A model generated the notes under the pieces. The model had not been told where the DNA came from. It worked only from the letters and a program-made list of their open reading frames with translations, and did no database searches. From assembly GCA_019722365.1 (NCBI GenBank), contig JADFUC010000889.1, forward strand, positions 124,001-188,000: DNA of 64,000 nt. Reading direction: 5' to 3'. Source of the stretch: Lithospermum erythrorhizon (taxonomy: Eukaryota > Streptophyta > Magnoliopsida > Boraginales > Boraginaceae). This document shows, one piece after another, positions 21,150-32,923 of the stretch. A program made the position numbers and the translations under genes. Positions within the stretch are counted from its first letter, which is position 1, and each line of letters begins with the position of its first letter.

Positions 21150-23534
21150 GATTTTAAATATATTACCCGTCTCGGTCCCCGACGACGACCCGCCCGCCCG
21201 ACGACGACCCGCCACCGCCGGACGATCGAGCAAGCCCACCGGATTTATTAAGGTTAGATTCCTACATTATTACATTAGTTAAAGTTAATTAATTTGTTAA
21301 ATAGTTTATTTGATTAGTTAAATAGTTAATTTCATTAGTTTAAGTTAATTTGTATAGTTTAATTGTTAATGAAATTATTAATGAAATTGTTAATGATGTG
21401 TTAATGAAATTGTTAATTTGTATAGTTTAATTGTTAATGAAATTGTTAATTTCATTAGTTTAAGTTAATTTGTATAGTTTAATTGTTAATGAATTTGTTA
21501 ATTAAATTGTTAATGAAATTGTTAATGATGTGTTAATGAAATTGTATAGTTTAATTGTATAGTGTTATTGAAATTGGTAGTGATAAGTTAATTAACTATT
21601 TATGGTTGTTGTGAATAGTTTATGGTAGTGTAATTGGTAGTGATAAGTTTAACTATTGAAATTGGTAATTGTTAATTGTTAATAGTATAGTTTAACTATT
21701 GAAATTGGTAGTGAAATTGGTTGAATAGTATTGAAATTGGTTGAATAGTTAATGGTTGATTAGTATAGTTAAATTATTAATGGTTGAATAGTATAGTTAA
21801 TTGTTAATGGTTGAATAGTATAGTTAATTGTTAAATTATTAATTGAATTAATTTATATAATTTAATTGTTAATAGAAAATTGAGTAGTTAATAGTTGAAT
21901 AGTATAGTCAAATTTTTAATGGTTTAAATTAGTTAAATTGTTAATGGTTTAAACATTAGTTAATGAAATTGTTAGTGAATGGTTTAAATTATTTAGTGAA
22001 ATTGTTAATGGTATAGTTAACTTGTTAGTGAATGGTGTAGTTAGTGAAATTGTGAATAGTTGTCCTTGTTAGTTGTTAGTTGTGAAAAGTTGTTAATTGT
22101 TATTTATGAATAGTTGTGAATTGTTAGTTGTGAATAGTTTATATATGTTGTGAATAGTTGTTAGTTGTGAATAGGTGTTAATTGTTAGTTGTGAATAGGG
22201 CTTAATTGTTAGTTGTGAATGGTTTGAATAGTTAAATATTTCTAATATTTCTAATTTGATTAATACGGATGTACGTGGTGGTAATAATAGGAAGGGAAGG
22301 AAGATAGTAGGAAACAGGGGTAGGCCGGCCTCCCGAAAGGCCGAGGACTTCGGTATTCGTATAGCGGGCAGGATGACTCCCAGATCTCATTTGGCGGAAG
22401 TCGACTCCCGATGCGACATCGGTTTGACACACAGGGGGCAGCGGTTCATGCGGGGCCGGCGGCGTCGGTTCGAGTCGGCTTCTGTGATGCTTTTGCCGTT
22501 TCGAGGGGGCTCACGGGGGGCCGAGCGCCACAGGCCACTGCCCGTGTCTCGGGGCGTTGATGGGGATGATGATGAGGCGGCGGGATCGGGGTAGGGCGAC
22601 CAGTGAGAGCCTTGACGCCCATTTGTGCGAGATGACAAATCCCTCGAGATGGTCCCCATGGGCCGAGATTGGAATTAGAGATCATTCTGATTCGTAAGTC
22701 ACCCCGATTGTCTAAATTAATTGAAATAGTTATTTTTTTATCTATGTTTTTAACTTTTGACGTTTTGGTTTTACTTTAGAGGCTATGCGGCGGCAAGATC
22801 TTCCCTTGAGCGAGATGATGCGAGAATTACGTCGATTCGGCCGCCGTCTGGTCGATCGAGATTGGGGCTTATACGGGGAATGTCGTTCGAAACAGAATCT
22901 TTAAAAAATAAGAAGTTGTTTAAAATATTTTGGTGAATTATAGTCTAATTAGATTTTGTTTTATTTGTTTTTCGGGAGATATACGATAAAAGAATGGGGC
23001 GTATGAAGCAGGCTCAACCGATATTGGCGAGGCGCGGAGAAGTGGAGAAACTTCTAGCAGCGTCCATGAAGAGGAAGACTACTGCTTGAGAATTTGCAGA
23101 TGGGGAGCCGGGCGATTATGCGGCGGCCCGAAGCCCGGCACAGTGTACCTCTCCCTGGCGCGTCGATTAGGAGGCGTATCTCCGCCATTGGGCGTCGGCG
23201 GCAGCGTCGGATCACGAGGCAGGCCGAGTCGAGTCGGCGTAGCTCGGGGCGTCCAGTGGCGAGATAGCCCGGCGTCACATTCGGGGAGCAAGTCAGCAGT
23301 GACGGTTGGTTGAGGAGGTAAGAAATAAATATTTGTTTAAATTTTTTTTTCACTTTATTTAAATATTTGTGTTGAATTTCTAATAATCCATTATTCACTT
23401 ATTTGTATTTCGAGGAAAGAAGGCGGGAAGAAAAGGTTACTTGTGGGTATCACGGTGAAGCTGAACAAGAAGAAGGATAAAGGATACCCTCGAAAGAGAG
23501 CCGAGGCGAAGTTTACGACCGAAGTGGAACATTA
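21150..23534 (+). pseudogene. CACTA-1 gene remnant (TNPA-like position), split by AT-rich introns
   Basis: Exon-like GC-rich blocks lie at about 21170-21247, 22263-22694, 22780-22905, 22985-23315 and 23411-23534. The first ends ATTAAG followed by GTTAG, aligned with ATTAAG then GTAATT in CACTA-2. The second opens with a V-R-G-G-like, Lys/Arg-rich start shared with CACTA-2 and ends at a good donor, ATTC then GTAAGT (22695). The third follows a TTTAG acceptor. The encoded segments are Arg/Gly-rich with no motif I can name; TNPA-like ORF of a CACTA element is an inference from position and copy structure. Stops occur in most blocks. Confidence 0.5.
21251..22255. repeat. 1-kb drifting GTTAATG/GTTGAATA simple repeat (intron of CACTA-1)
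   Basis: About 1000 bases consist almost only of G, T and A on this strand, in degenerate units such as TTGTTAATGAAA and GAATAGTTAATG. Unit identity shifts gradually along the tract. It occupies the intron position that CACTA-2 fills with a related but different repeat. Confidence 0.85.
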
Positions 23535-23536
23535 GA

Positions 23537-23688
23537 AAAAACAAGATGGAGATTTTGAGGATAGAAAGTACTAATGATGTTTGATACGCTGGGAATTAAA
23601 TTTCTTTGTGACATTATCGTCCTTTGTTTTATCATGGCCTAAAACTTATACAACCATCATATATTAAAAACAAGATGGAGATTTTGAG
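23537..23688. repeat. 23-bp direct repeat 129 bp apart
   Basis: AAAAACAAGATGGAGATTTT and three further bases occur at 23537-23559 and at 23666-23688. The 106 bases between are AT-rich with no recognisable structure. A small insertion with target duplication or a local duplication would both explain it. Confidence 0.6.
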
Positions 23689-23876
23689 ATAGATTGCTGC
23701 CTAAAAAATCAGTTTCATCATTATTAGTTCACTACAACTATTTCATAGTTCGTAATCCTGGTAGAAATTTTTATGAGATCCTCTTGCTTTTAAATGCACC
23801 ATTTATATGCTATTCTAAGGATATTTTTATCCACAATGCATTATGTACATGGTTACATCACATTTATTGATAAAAC

Positions 23877-24025
23877 TGCTAGAGTAATATAAATATTGTA
23901 TTGAACTATTTAAATATGAATTACAATAATTTATAGACACAATAAACATAAACCTAGAGTAACCTCGAAGTAACTAAATGGATAGCTGACTCATTAGAAC
24001 TAATATCCACTCTATTAGTCTAACA
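23877..24025 (-). repeat. TRIM 3' LTR (left copy on plus strand)
   Basis: This 149-bp copy aligns with 24440-24598 through GCTAGAGTAATATAA, TATAGACACAATAAAC and TCTATTAGTC. It lacks the TGTCTATT segment present in the other copy. Confidence 0.8.
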
Positions 24026-24221
24026 CCCTCCCTTAAACTCATGGTAATTTGATAGAATTTTCATGAGTTTGCAACAATAATAATGACAATAATAAAGAAA
24101 AAGTCGTGAAATCGTCTCTGCCGCCATCAATGAAGCCTTGAAAATAAGCAGTGAGAAAGAATGTCACTAGAAAACCAATACATCGGCAGGATGATACTTA
24201 GCCGGAAAGAAAAATCAATAG

Positions 24222-24386
24222 CTGTCAGGAATGCCATTCTTTTCGAACCTGTCAGACCTTAAACACAAGGAAACACCTTTCTTTTCGAACCACTAAAAAC
24301 TAGACGAATGAGGAACGCCTTTCTTTTCGAACCTCATTCAAATTAAAATTGAATCACTTGGGAATGCATTTTTTTTTCAAACCCAA
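24222..24386 (-). repeat. Four repeated 18-19-nt cores inside variable stems (TRIM interior)
   Basis: Cores close to AACGCCTTTCTTTTCGAA occur at 24230-24247, 24271-24289, 24314-24331 and 24363-24381. Flanking arms pair around them: CTGTCAGG with CCTGTCAG (7 of 8 pairs) around the first, GAATGAGG with CCTCATTC (8 of 8) around the third, TTGGG with CCCAA (5 pairs) around the fourth, and only GG with CC around the second. The cores are alike while the arms differ in sequence and keep pairing. Confidence 0.75.
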
Positions 24387-24439
24387 CATAATCACAGCAA
24401 TAGAAATTATATGTACACATGTCCTGATCATGATAAGAA

Positions 24440-24598
24440 TGCTAGAGTAATATAACTATTGTATTGAATTGCTTGAATATGAACTACAATAATGTGTCTA
24501 TTTATAGACACAATAAACCTAAAGCTGGAGTAACCTCCAAGATACGTAGATGGGTGGTCCAACTCGTGGGCTTAATACCCACTCTATTACTCCAAACA
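24440..24598 (-). repeat. TRIM 5' LTR (right copy on plus strand)
   Basis: This 159-bp LTR carries TGTCTATTTATAGACAC (plus strand), a palindromic segment around TATTTATA that could serve as the TATA region of the LTR promoter. Confidence 0.8.
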
Positions 24599-25087
24599 CT
24601 TACCCATATATTCACAGTATATGGTCTACTATTGATAAAAAGGGAACCTATAATAAAAGAGATCATCTGTTTCATTATGAGAGTAATTTGACAAGTATGT
24701 ATTTTTTTTAAGAAATTAACGATCACTTTATCAATATTGATTAATACTTTGACATGTGTCATTGTGTCAGGATTTGATAAAGAAGCTTGTACATATAATC
24801 TCACACCAAAGTTATATATTAGTGGAGCATCGTAACCGTTTAAGGATCCCAACCGTAAAAAAAAAGATCAACCTTTCAAGAGATGAAACTAACATGACAT
24901 AACCTAACCTTAAGAGATAATAAAAAGGGACCAATTTGATTAACAAGAATGCAACATAAGAAGTTTGGGTACTGTGCAAGGTTTCAATCTGTGTAAACTA
25001 TGCAGGGTCGATTCATCATTTTATAAAATTGAAGGATAACGTTGCAATTAATTATATATTTAAACAGAAAATAAACCAAACCTAATC
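24599..25087. other. AT-rich spacer between TRIM and Copia-2
   Basis: I see no gene or repeat boundary here. Frames of 75 and 116 codons on opposite strands overlap the TRIM LTR and look accidental. Confidence 0.5.
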
Positions 25088-25092
25088 TCCTC

Positions 25093-25635
25093 TGATGTGA
25101 TTTAAGGTCTAATTTAATCACCAAATCTAAGCAAACAATAGTAACGATAGAAGTAAATGTGAAAAAATAAATAACACACGATTTTATAGAGGTTCCCCTC
25201 AATGTGAAAGGTACGTCCTGTTGTTGCTGCAGAAATCTACTAAAAACCAAATCCGGAAGATTGTTACAATCACCTATCAAGCTAAACACTCAATTGAGTA
25301 ATACTTTATAACTTAGTATTCCCAATTACAAAGTCTCACAATATTATTGATGATGATTCAATAATATTCACTCAAGAATTATTTAGGATGACTATTTTTG
25401 TGATAGAAAATATATAGAAAAAGCCTCTATATATATAGAAAAACTTCTAACCTAATTTTGCTCAAAATAGGCAACAAGTAAGTCAAACGTCTTAAATCAC
25501 CTCCGCGCGTCGATCCTTGAGACCAATTGGGTCTCGAATAGCTCTATACAGTCTGGGGTCTTTTTTGGTGCATCAGAGACCCCCGTGAGACAACCCAGTT
25601 TCCTCAAGACCGAAAAATGGTCTTCAAACTCAATA
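25093..25635 (-). repeat. Copia-2 3' LTR
   Basis: This 543-bp LTR starts (minus strand) TATTGAGTTTGAAG and ends AATCACATCA. It shares GAAAGGTACGTCCTG and GATTGTTACAAT-type blocks with the Copia-1 LTRs. Confidence 0.85.
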
Positions 25636-25649
25636 ATCTCCCACTTGAA
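25636..25649 (-). promoter_or_regulatory. Copia-2 polypurine tract
   Basis: On the minus strand CTTCAAGTGGGAGAT directly precedes the 3' LTR, the same purine tract as in Copia-1 but better preserved. Confidence 0.8.
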
Positions 25650-25699
25650 GATATTTTTCAAATCACCATCTTTAAGCACCATTCTGCAGCCCGGCCCCA

Positions 25700-28600
25700 C
25701 TTGGTGTATTCGCTCACGAAGGTTAAGCGAGAAAGTCGAACACAACGATTTCTCTCGCTAACTACCGCGCCGTAAGCTTATATACGCAGTTCGATCTCTG
25801 AAATCATCTCAAGCTTTAGAACTCCATTCTCTAAAACCGAAAGTATAAAATGGTACCTTAGTCCTATATGCTTGGTCCTAGCATGAAAGACAGGATTTTT
25901 CGCCAGATAAATAACACTACGACTATCCTTTGTACAACGTATTACTACCGTGCTCGAGGAATTGACTCAACCCGAGAAAGTTTACAACCATATCATCTCG
26001 CTGCAGCTTTAGACATAGCAACATACTTGAAAACTACAATTAGACAATGCTACTATAAGGTTACAACTTAGATCTCGACTTATTGCGGTATCTCAACGTG
26101 AACACATATCCTTATTAGATTTTTATCGGCTTCCTTGCCATGGTCAACATACACATATCGTATCGACCCCATCTCGGATTTTCGAGAAAACCTATGGCCT
26201 TTTAAACCTTTACCGTTCGGGTATCTTAAATCTACTTCGCGGCTTTCGATATTCTCTGCCTGGGTTTTGAGATGTATCTACTCCTGACTCCTTGACATGT
26301 GCGATACTTGGTATAGTGCACCAAACCATACATAAGACTACCTACTGCAGAAGCATAAGGCACCTTATCCATATACACTAATTCATCCCTCGGTCTCGGG
26401 TGGTGTTCTGAATGGTGAAAATAGGCATTGCTCGGAGTGATAACCGTTTTCAAATCGACATGTTGAACAGCTTGATCACCTTCTTGGTATTCTTAACATG
26501 TCAATCTCAGCGAATCGATCTACGGTTATTCTCATCCTCGGAATTTGCTTAAGCCGCTAGGTCACTTCATCACAAATTCCACTTGACAACTCTTTCTTGT
26601 GTGTTCTTTTGCAAATTAGCTCCAATTATCGACACTCATCCACATAAAGTAGAATAACATAATCTTTTCAAACCTCCTCATGTAACAATAGTGATGAGTC
26701 TCGCTCACAAACTTCAACCTTTTCATAAAGTTATCAAAGGTAATATTCCGTTGCCTCGGGCTTGTTTGAGCCCGTACAATTTCTTTCGAGTTGCGGACCA
26801 AATACTCTTTCCCTTTAACCTCAAAGCCTTGAGGTTTCTTCATGAATATTTCTTCATCCAGATCACCATGTAAGCGTGGTCTTGACGTCCATCTGTGAAG
26901 ATGCGATTATTCACACTACGATCCCGAGCGGTTTTGATTGTCGGCTAGTTTGACAATGGTGAGAATATTCGGTATAGTCAATACCTTCCAGCTTCTATTG
27001 AAATCATGACAACCAATCAAGCCTTGTACCGTTTACTTCCATCCGTTCTTCCTTGATTGATAGACATTTGTGCAATATTCTCTTATAATTTTACTGGCGG
27101 TTTAACGACTCCGTCGTATTAATTAAGTGATGAATCCATGTCCTCTTTCATCGCTAACTCCCACTTTATTGAATCACCACATTGTACTGCTTCATCATAA
27201 CTAACAGACTCGCCTTTGTCAGTTAACAATAAAAAATTAGTAGATGGAGAATACCTACGGTTAGTGCATAGCATTTTAGATCTTTTAGGACTGTTCTTCT
27301 TTTGATCCTCAACCTCGGATTGTCTCCTCTTCATCAGTACCATCCTCCTCGGAGGTGGCATGTCGACAAAGAGATCTTGGGTTTACTTTACGGAGCCGGG
27401 GGACATGATTTAAGGTATGCCATTTGGAAGAAACCAGTCATGCGCGCTTGTCTTCCAGCGTTTGACTTCACCGATTTTGTAATTTTGTGACTTCTTCCGC
27501 TTCTTTCTTCTCCTTTTCTTTTATCTTTGTATAACATCTTCATTTAAAAGATCACGTCCCTTTTCGTATGATCTTCCGGTTTGTTGAATCATAGAACCGA
27601 TATCCCGTCGACATAGCCATAACGATAAAATAGAAAATGTTAGATTTTGCATCAAGTTTACTTCTAAGCGTTTTCATACACGAATATAAGCTAAACAACC
27701 CAAATACTCAGGAAGATAAGTTTGCAACTCTTTGAACTCCATACTTCTTTAGGAATTTTGAAATCGAGGAGGAAGCCCAGAGTCTACGTTATCAGAAAGG
27801 CTGCGGTATTGGTTAAATCAGCCCAAGCGTCTGAGGTAAACCAAAATGTAACCTCATACTGCGAGCACGTTCATTTAGCGTTATGTTCATTCTTTCAGCT
27901 ACTCCGTTACATTTGAATTTGTTCCCGAGAATAGTCTTACGCGTTTTGATCCCATTCTCGTACGGTATTGTTTGACTATCGATATACTGCCCCAATTCTC
28001 GGATCTCGAACACTTAAGCTTTTAGTCAGTCTCGTTTCTCGACCATAGCTTTTCAGTTCTTAAAGACCCCATAGACTTTAGATTTGTGTTTCATGAAATA
28101 AATCCAAACCTTCTAGTTTCATCATCAATAAAGTAATATAATGAACCTCCCACAGAACCAACCGGTGTAGCTCTCCAAACATCTGTGTGAACTAACTCTA
28201 GCCTCTTAGACTTTGGAAACGCTCGGTTTTTAACAAAAGCGACTTTCTTACCCTTACCCAGAACACAACTCACAGATATGATGATCAACAAATTTCAACA
28301 CAGATATCAAATTATTTGAAACAAGTAATTTCATACCTTTCTATTTCAAAATGCGACCCAAGCGATTATTGCCCTGACCTTGTCTACTCGGAATCTCCAG
28401 CAGTATCGTCCTCGAGAACCTCCCGATGCGTCAGTACCCATCTTACAGTCTCGAGCTATAGTCATTGCTCCACGTTCCACTTTTGAATTTGCCATCACCG
28501 GCGTTGTTCATTAGCATCTCCATCCAGCCGACTAATGGAAATTAAGCTCTTTACTAGCTTTGGTACATATACCGCTTTTTGTCGATAGTCCTTGAAATCG

Positions 28601-29440
28601 GCAGATGAACCGTCCCATAATCTCCGGCTATATAATTCAACATTATATCCCGATTAGGTATAGTATGAAATGATGCACGAAGTCGAGATCCAGAACTAAT
28701 AGAACAATCAAGCCGACCAAAACAAAGCATCTGCGTAGTAAATCAACAACATTGACGTCACTTATGTTGTTGTCGACACTCGGGGCGTTGCAGTGCTTCT
28801 ACGTATGTGACCCGTTTTGCCACAACCCGGCCTCCATATCACGTCTCAAATTTTTTGAATTACTCTTACCTTTGACTTTGACCTCCATTTTATTCTTGCT
28901 ATTTCCGCTATCCTGGTTCCTACTTCTATCTACATTGTCACAGAACCGCCTGCTCCCGTATAGGTCTTACGTACTTCTTGGACAAACAGCGGCTTGCTAC
29001 CTTAAGCTCAACTTATCATTACCTACCCGGTTACTAACTCTGACGCTTCAGCTCCCCAACTATTTGGCAAAGACAAATAATATCGATCTTTGTAACTGTC
29101 GTAATTCAACCAGCTTGATGAATGAATTGATTTATCAAACTATTGACGTCATTAAGGTGTCTAGCTATGGGAGTAGTTCTGACATCCTCAAGTGAAACAA
29201 CTTCTTCATTAAGCGTGCACTTTGTTGTTGGTCGTGACTTCTCATACAAACTTGACAACGCCATCAGGGCCACTTTTTAGTCTCCTTGGCTGACCACGTT
29301 TATGGACAAGCATGGTCTGATCACACCCAAGACCTGCCTGTCTAACTCCTTCCATTCTTCCTCATCCATCTTCACAGGCTTATCGCCTAATGTCATCATT
29401 CCTTCATTCTTGACGACTGAATCTCGTATTTTAATCGAAC
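25700..29440 (-). pseudogene. Copia-2 gag-pol remnant
   Basis: Minus-strand fragments appear in copia order. Gag lies at 29440-29277, with the MDEEEWKELDRQ and VIRPCLS segments also seen in Copia-1. The region to 28.3 kb is badly broken. Pre-integrase and integrase start follow at 28291-28091 (VHTDVW, then G-G-S-L-Y-Y), then the integrase end at 28013-27813 with NGVAERM and LNERARSMRLH. Next come the link region (27361-27119), reverse transcriptase at 26843-26616 with ITFDNFMKRLKFV and a damaged catalytic box (the expected YVDD is lost), and an RNase H start at 26453-26232. Plus-strand frames across 28.7-29.2 kb are shadows of this remnant. Confidence 0.85.
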
Positions 29441-29452
29441 AGCTCGTGCAAT

Positions 29453-29893
29453 TAATGTGATTTAAGGCCCTAATTATCCGCAAATCTAAACAATAGTAGC
29501 GACAAAAGTAAATACGGAAAAATAATAACACGATTTTATACATGTTCCTCTGATGTGAAAGAGCACGTCTATTCTTCTTGCGTAAATCCACTAAAACCAA
29601 ATCCGAAAGATTGGTACAATCACTGTCCAAACTAAACACTCAATTATTTAGGATGACTATTTTTTGTGATAGAGAACATAGAAAAAGCCTCTATATATAT
29701 AAACTTTAACCTAACTTGGCTCAAAATAGACAACAAATAGAGTCAGCGCCTAAAATCGCCTCGGCGTCGATGGTCGAGACCCTGCTCGAGACCAATAGGG
29801 TCTCGAATAGCTATGCGATCCAGTGCTTACAGTGGATCGAGATCCCCGGCCCGAGACGAGGAGTTCTCGATAGCGACTTTCAGCTTCGGCTTA
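29453..29893 (-). repeat. Copia-2 5' LTR with internal deletion
   Basis: It is collinear with 25093-25635 but about 100 bases shorter. An 85-base segment present at 25293-25378 is missing, with AATT at the join and at both borders of the segment in the other LTR. This suggests deletion between short repeats. The last 60 bases are strongly diverged from the other LTR. Confidence 0.75.
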
Positions 29894-29898
29894 TCCTC

Positions 29899-30225
29899 CG
29901 CGCCAGCTTTTTGCCTCCGTCTCCCTTTGTTTTACTCCGCTTTCATCGCGGTTCATCCACTTCGATCGAAATTGTTACCATACTTCTTCCATTATTTATT
30001 CGTTGGAGTTCTACTTCCGACGTTTCTCTGCCGCCCATTTATCTTCATTTTTTTCGGGGTTCTTATATAATTTTTTTATTTCGATTATATTAACATATAG
30101 AATTCATCTAATTTCAATAGTTTAATTTTAATTCCATTTTTCTCTATTTTTGACCTCATGTATTTTAATGTATGTTTCTATTAAAATAATAATTTGAAAT
30201 CAAACTTAATAATTATTTTGGGATG
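29899..30225. other. Spacer between Copia-2 and MULE-B, no gene seen
   Basis: A CT-rich 100-base tract grades into AT-rich sequence. I see no conserved coding motif or element boundary. Confidence 0.45.
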
Positions 30226-31292
30226 CGGGACTATTGACATATTTTTTACTTTCAATTGGTACATATCCAAGTGACACATTTGTATTTTGTACAAATATAT
30301 TGACATATTTTACGTATTATGCACAAATCTAATAACATGTTTTTGTACTTTGAACAATTGGAAATGATGCATTATGAGTCGCCTTCAATGATCTACAATA
30401 CGATTTTTAGGTGTTGGTGTTAATTATGGTTGAAGGTAGCTCATCGAATGGTTATTACTGTTCTTTCTTGTCATCCATCGAGTCTAAAGCTTTTAGTAAT
30501 ATTGTTCCAGAAGATAAATCAACTTGGGAAAACTTGACATTTCCTGATGCTGCCTCTACATATAACTTCTATAAAAGTTATGCAACTCAAGTTGGTTTCG
30601 TTGTTCGGAAATATTGGCGTAGTTGTAAGGATTCTACAAAGAAGAAAATTGACATTCCATTTTATTTGCACTATAGTTGCAATAAGAGAGGGTTCAAGAA
30701 AGGTAATTCTTTAAATCCTTCAAATGACTTCGAGGTTGATTCTGTTGAAGGTTTTTAGGCGGAATCATTTAGGGAGAAAGACTGAAGTTAGCATAGGATG
30801 TGATTCTGACATTAGGTTTCAGTTATCAGATGATCGTTCTTATAGGATTACTAGTTGGAATGCTGAACATTTTTCATTCTATTCATTCAAAGGAGCACTC
30901 TCATTTATTTGCATCCATGAATTAATCTGTTATTTGTTGTTGTTGTGGTTAATGTTGAGCTGAAATTTAAATCGATGTCTTCGTTTGAACTATTTAGCCG
31001 TATGGCAGGTGGTGTTGAGAAGGTTGGTTTTAGGCCCATTGATTTGAAGAATTTTATTTCTACTGTAAGGCAGCTCAAGTTAGAAGATAGAGAAGGGTCA
31101 TGTTTCTTGAATACTTTAGGCTAGAATCATTGAACAAGCCTAATTATTTCTATTTTGTACAATTTGATTCCGAAGAGCAAGTTGCTAGTATATTTTGGTC
31201 TGATGGGATTATGAGATCTGACTATGCCTGTTTTGGTGATGTACTCACCTTTGATACAACTTTTCGGACAAACAATTTGTACCGTCCTCTAC

Positions 31293-31693
31293 GTAAGCCG
31301 TTTGCAGTAATCTGTTGTCATAATTTTGATTTACTTTTATAATTCGCATCGTTTAACGTTCACTTATGTTTTTTGCACTAATCTGTTGTCATAATTTTGT
31401 ACATTTGCAGCAATATGTTAGTATAATTTTGTATGTTTGCACTAATACGTTGACATATATTTGTGCATGTACTAAAATGTTGACATAGTTTTCTACATTT
31501 TGCACTAATATGTTAGAATTTTTATGTATGTCTCCACTAAAATGTTGTCATATTTTGTACACATTCACTAATGTGTTGATATAGTTTTGTACATTTGTCA
31601 ATGTTGTCACATTTCTTTTTATTCAAATTTAGTTTGTATGGATCTATGAAAGTAGATATTTTAAATTTATTTTGTTTCGTTTTTCTTAATCAG
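31293..31693 (+). repeat. MULE-B intron 1, filled with about 42-bp degenerate repeats
   Basis: The intron begins CGTAAG and ends TTAATCAG. Its interior repeats variants of GCACTAATATGTTGACAT followed by ATTTTGTACATTT about seven times. Confidence 0.8.
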
Positions 31694-32923
31694 GTGCTTT
31701 TATTGGTTTTAATCATCACCGTCAAATATGCATTTTTGGTGCTGCTTTATTATTCAATGAGACAAATGATACTTTGCGATGGTTGTTCTCCACATTTTTT
31801 GAGTATATGAAGGAGAAGTATTCTTGTAGTTTCTTGACAGATCAATGTCAAGCTATCCGTGTTGACGTTTTAAGTGTGATGCCTTCTAGTGTTTTCAATG
31901 GTTTGTGTTCATGACACATTACTGAAAATGCTAAGAAAAACCTAGGATGCTATGCTGATACGAAGTTCATAGATGAACTTCATTTCTTGATTGAACAAAT
32001 TGATTCGCTTAGGGAATTTGATTTTAATTGGGACAAAATGGTGGCAAGTGTCAAAAAAGATACGATCAAATCAAATGGTTGTCATTCATTCGAGGGTATA
32101 AAGAGTAACGGCAAAGTAATTGGGCGAAAAGTCATTTCAATCGGGCTGGATTGAAAAAGTACCCAGCCATGAATTGCTCCAAATCTTTTGGTTAAGAAGT
32201 ATATACATAATGTTTCTTTGTTTGAACTTTCTGAAAGATTTAATACCATGGTATGTCGATCAAGGATGCCAGAGTAAATATATCATTTTTTGTGGTATTC
32301 AAGAGCTCATAAAGAATCATTTTTTTCATTCTTCTATCACTTAATTCGTGCCGCCCAAGTTTATACCCCTTCTATTTTCAAAAAAAATCCATAATGAGTT
32401 TGAGATTATTCATGCTTATTATTTTAACTATTTAAGCACAGATAATGGTAACTCTAAGACTTTCTGTGTATACAAAATGGAGAATCCTATTGATCCTAAG
32501 TCGAGAATCGATGAAAGAGCGCATTGATTTTGAAAAGAAGATCACGGCAGCGCTGATATTTGTCAATTGGGGTTTTTTTGTCGACATATTTTGAAAGTTA
32601 TGGAAATAGTAGCTTCCTGTGGAAACTATCCTTGGTTGAGAAGTATTCCCTGATGAAAGCATATTTCAAGCAAGCGAACCTGGCCTGCAGCGGTGGCTCG
32701 ATATTTATGCCGATATGTCCCAAGTTGTAGTTCTCCTAATGAACCTAGCATAAGCAAAAATATCAACAAGTCTGCCTTTACATGAATGGAATTGTATCTC
32801 GTTTTTGCATGTTTGATGAACCTTATAATATTTCTTAATGAGCATAGAAGCTTGAACGAGTTTAACTTTCATTCGGGCCACTAATTCCTATTTCCAAATC
32901 TGAAGCTTCATCTACATCTAAAG

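Larger units (their letters stand above)
20734..23560 (+). mobile_element. CACTA-1 element, decayed
   Basis: The left end CACTCTTTAGAATCACGAA aligns with CACTACTAGAATACGCAAAG at 62084, and the following GAAAA..GAGTC stretches also align, so the two are copies of one family. The terminal CACTA motif supports the En/Spm-CACTA class. The interior carries GC-rich exon-like blocks separated by very AT-rich introns, collinear with the copy at the window end. I did not find the inverted right terminus; the last exon-like block stops near 23534, so the right edge is uncertain. Confidence 0.7.
23877..24598 (-). mobile_element. TRIM-like mini LTR retrotransposon, 722 bp
   Basis: Two direct repeats of about 150-160 bp enclose 414 bp with no coding capacity. 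On the minus strand each LTR runs TGTT(T/A)GGAG/GACT..CTAGCA. The 5' LTR is followed by TTCTTATCATGATCA, a worn Met-tRNA primer site, and the 3' LTR is preceded by AAGGGAGGG, a polypurine tract. Size and lack of gag-pol fit terminal-repeat retrotransposons in miniature. The flanks (AAAAC and CTTAC) do not match, so no target duplication is claimed. The interior holds four unusual repeated stem-loops, listed separately. Confidence 0.8.
25093..29893 (-). mobile_element. Copia-2: minus-strand Ty1/copia element, same family as Copia-1
   Basis: LTRs at 25093-25635 and about 29453-29893 enclose a gag-pol remnant read on the minus strand. The plus-strand left flank TCCTC (25088-25092) recurs at 29894-29898, consistent with a 5-bp target duplication, although the 5' LTR start is heavily altered. 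The polypurine tract (25636-25649 region, complement of CAAGTGGGAGAT) and primer site (29441-29452) sit where expected. LTR and gag sequences match Copia-1 closely enough to place both in one family. The elements lie 9 kb apart in opposite orientation. Confidence 0.82.

Noticed and set aside
22387..23398. Long minus-strand frames in GC-rich blocks
   Set aside because: GC-rich DNA yields few stops in any frame. The plus-strand splice sites and alignment with the second CACTA copy support plus-strand exons instead.
28752..29195. 147-codon plus-strand frame rich in Leu
   Set aside because: Antisense of the decayed gag region of Copia-2. The minus strand carries the family motifs on both sides.
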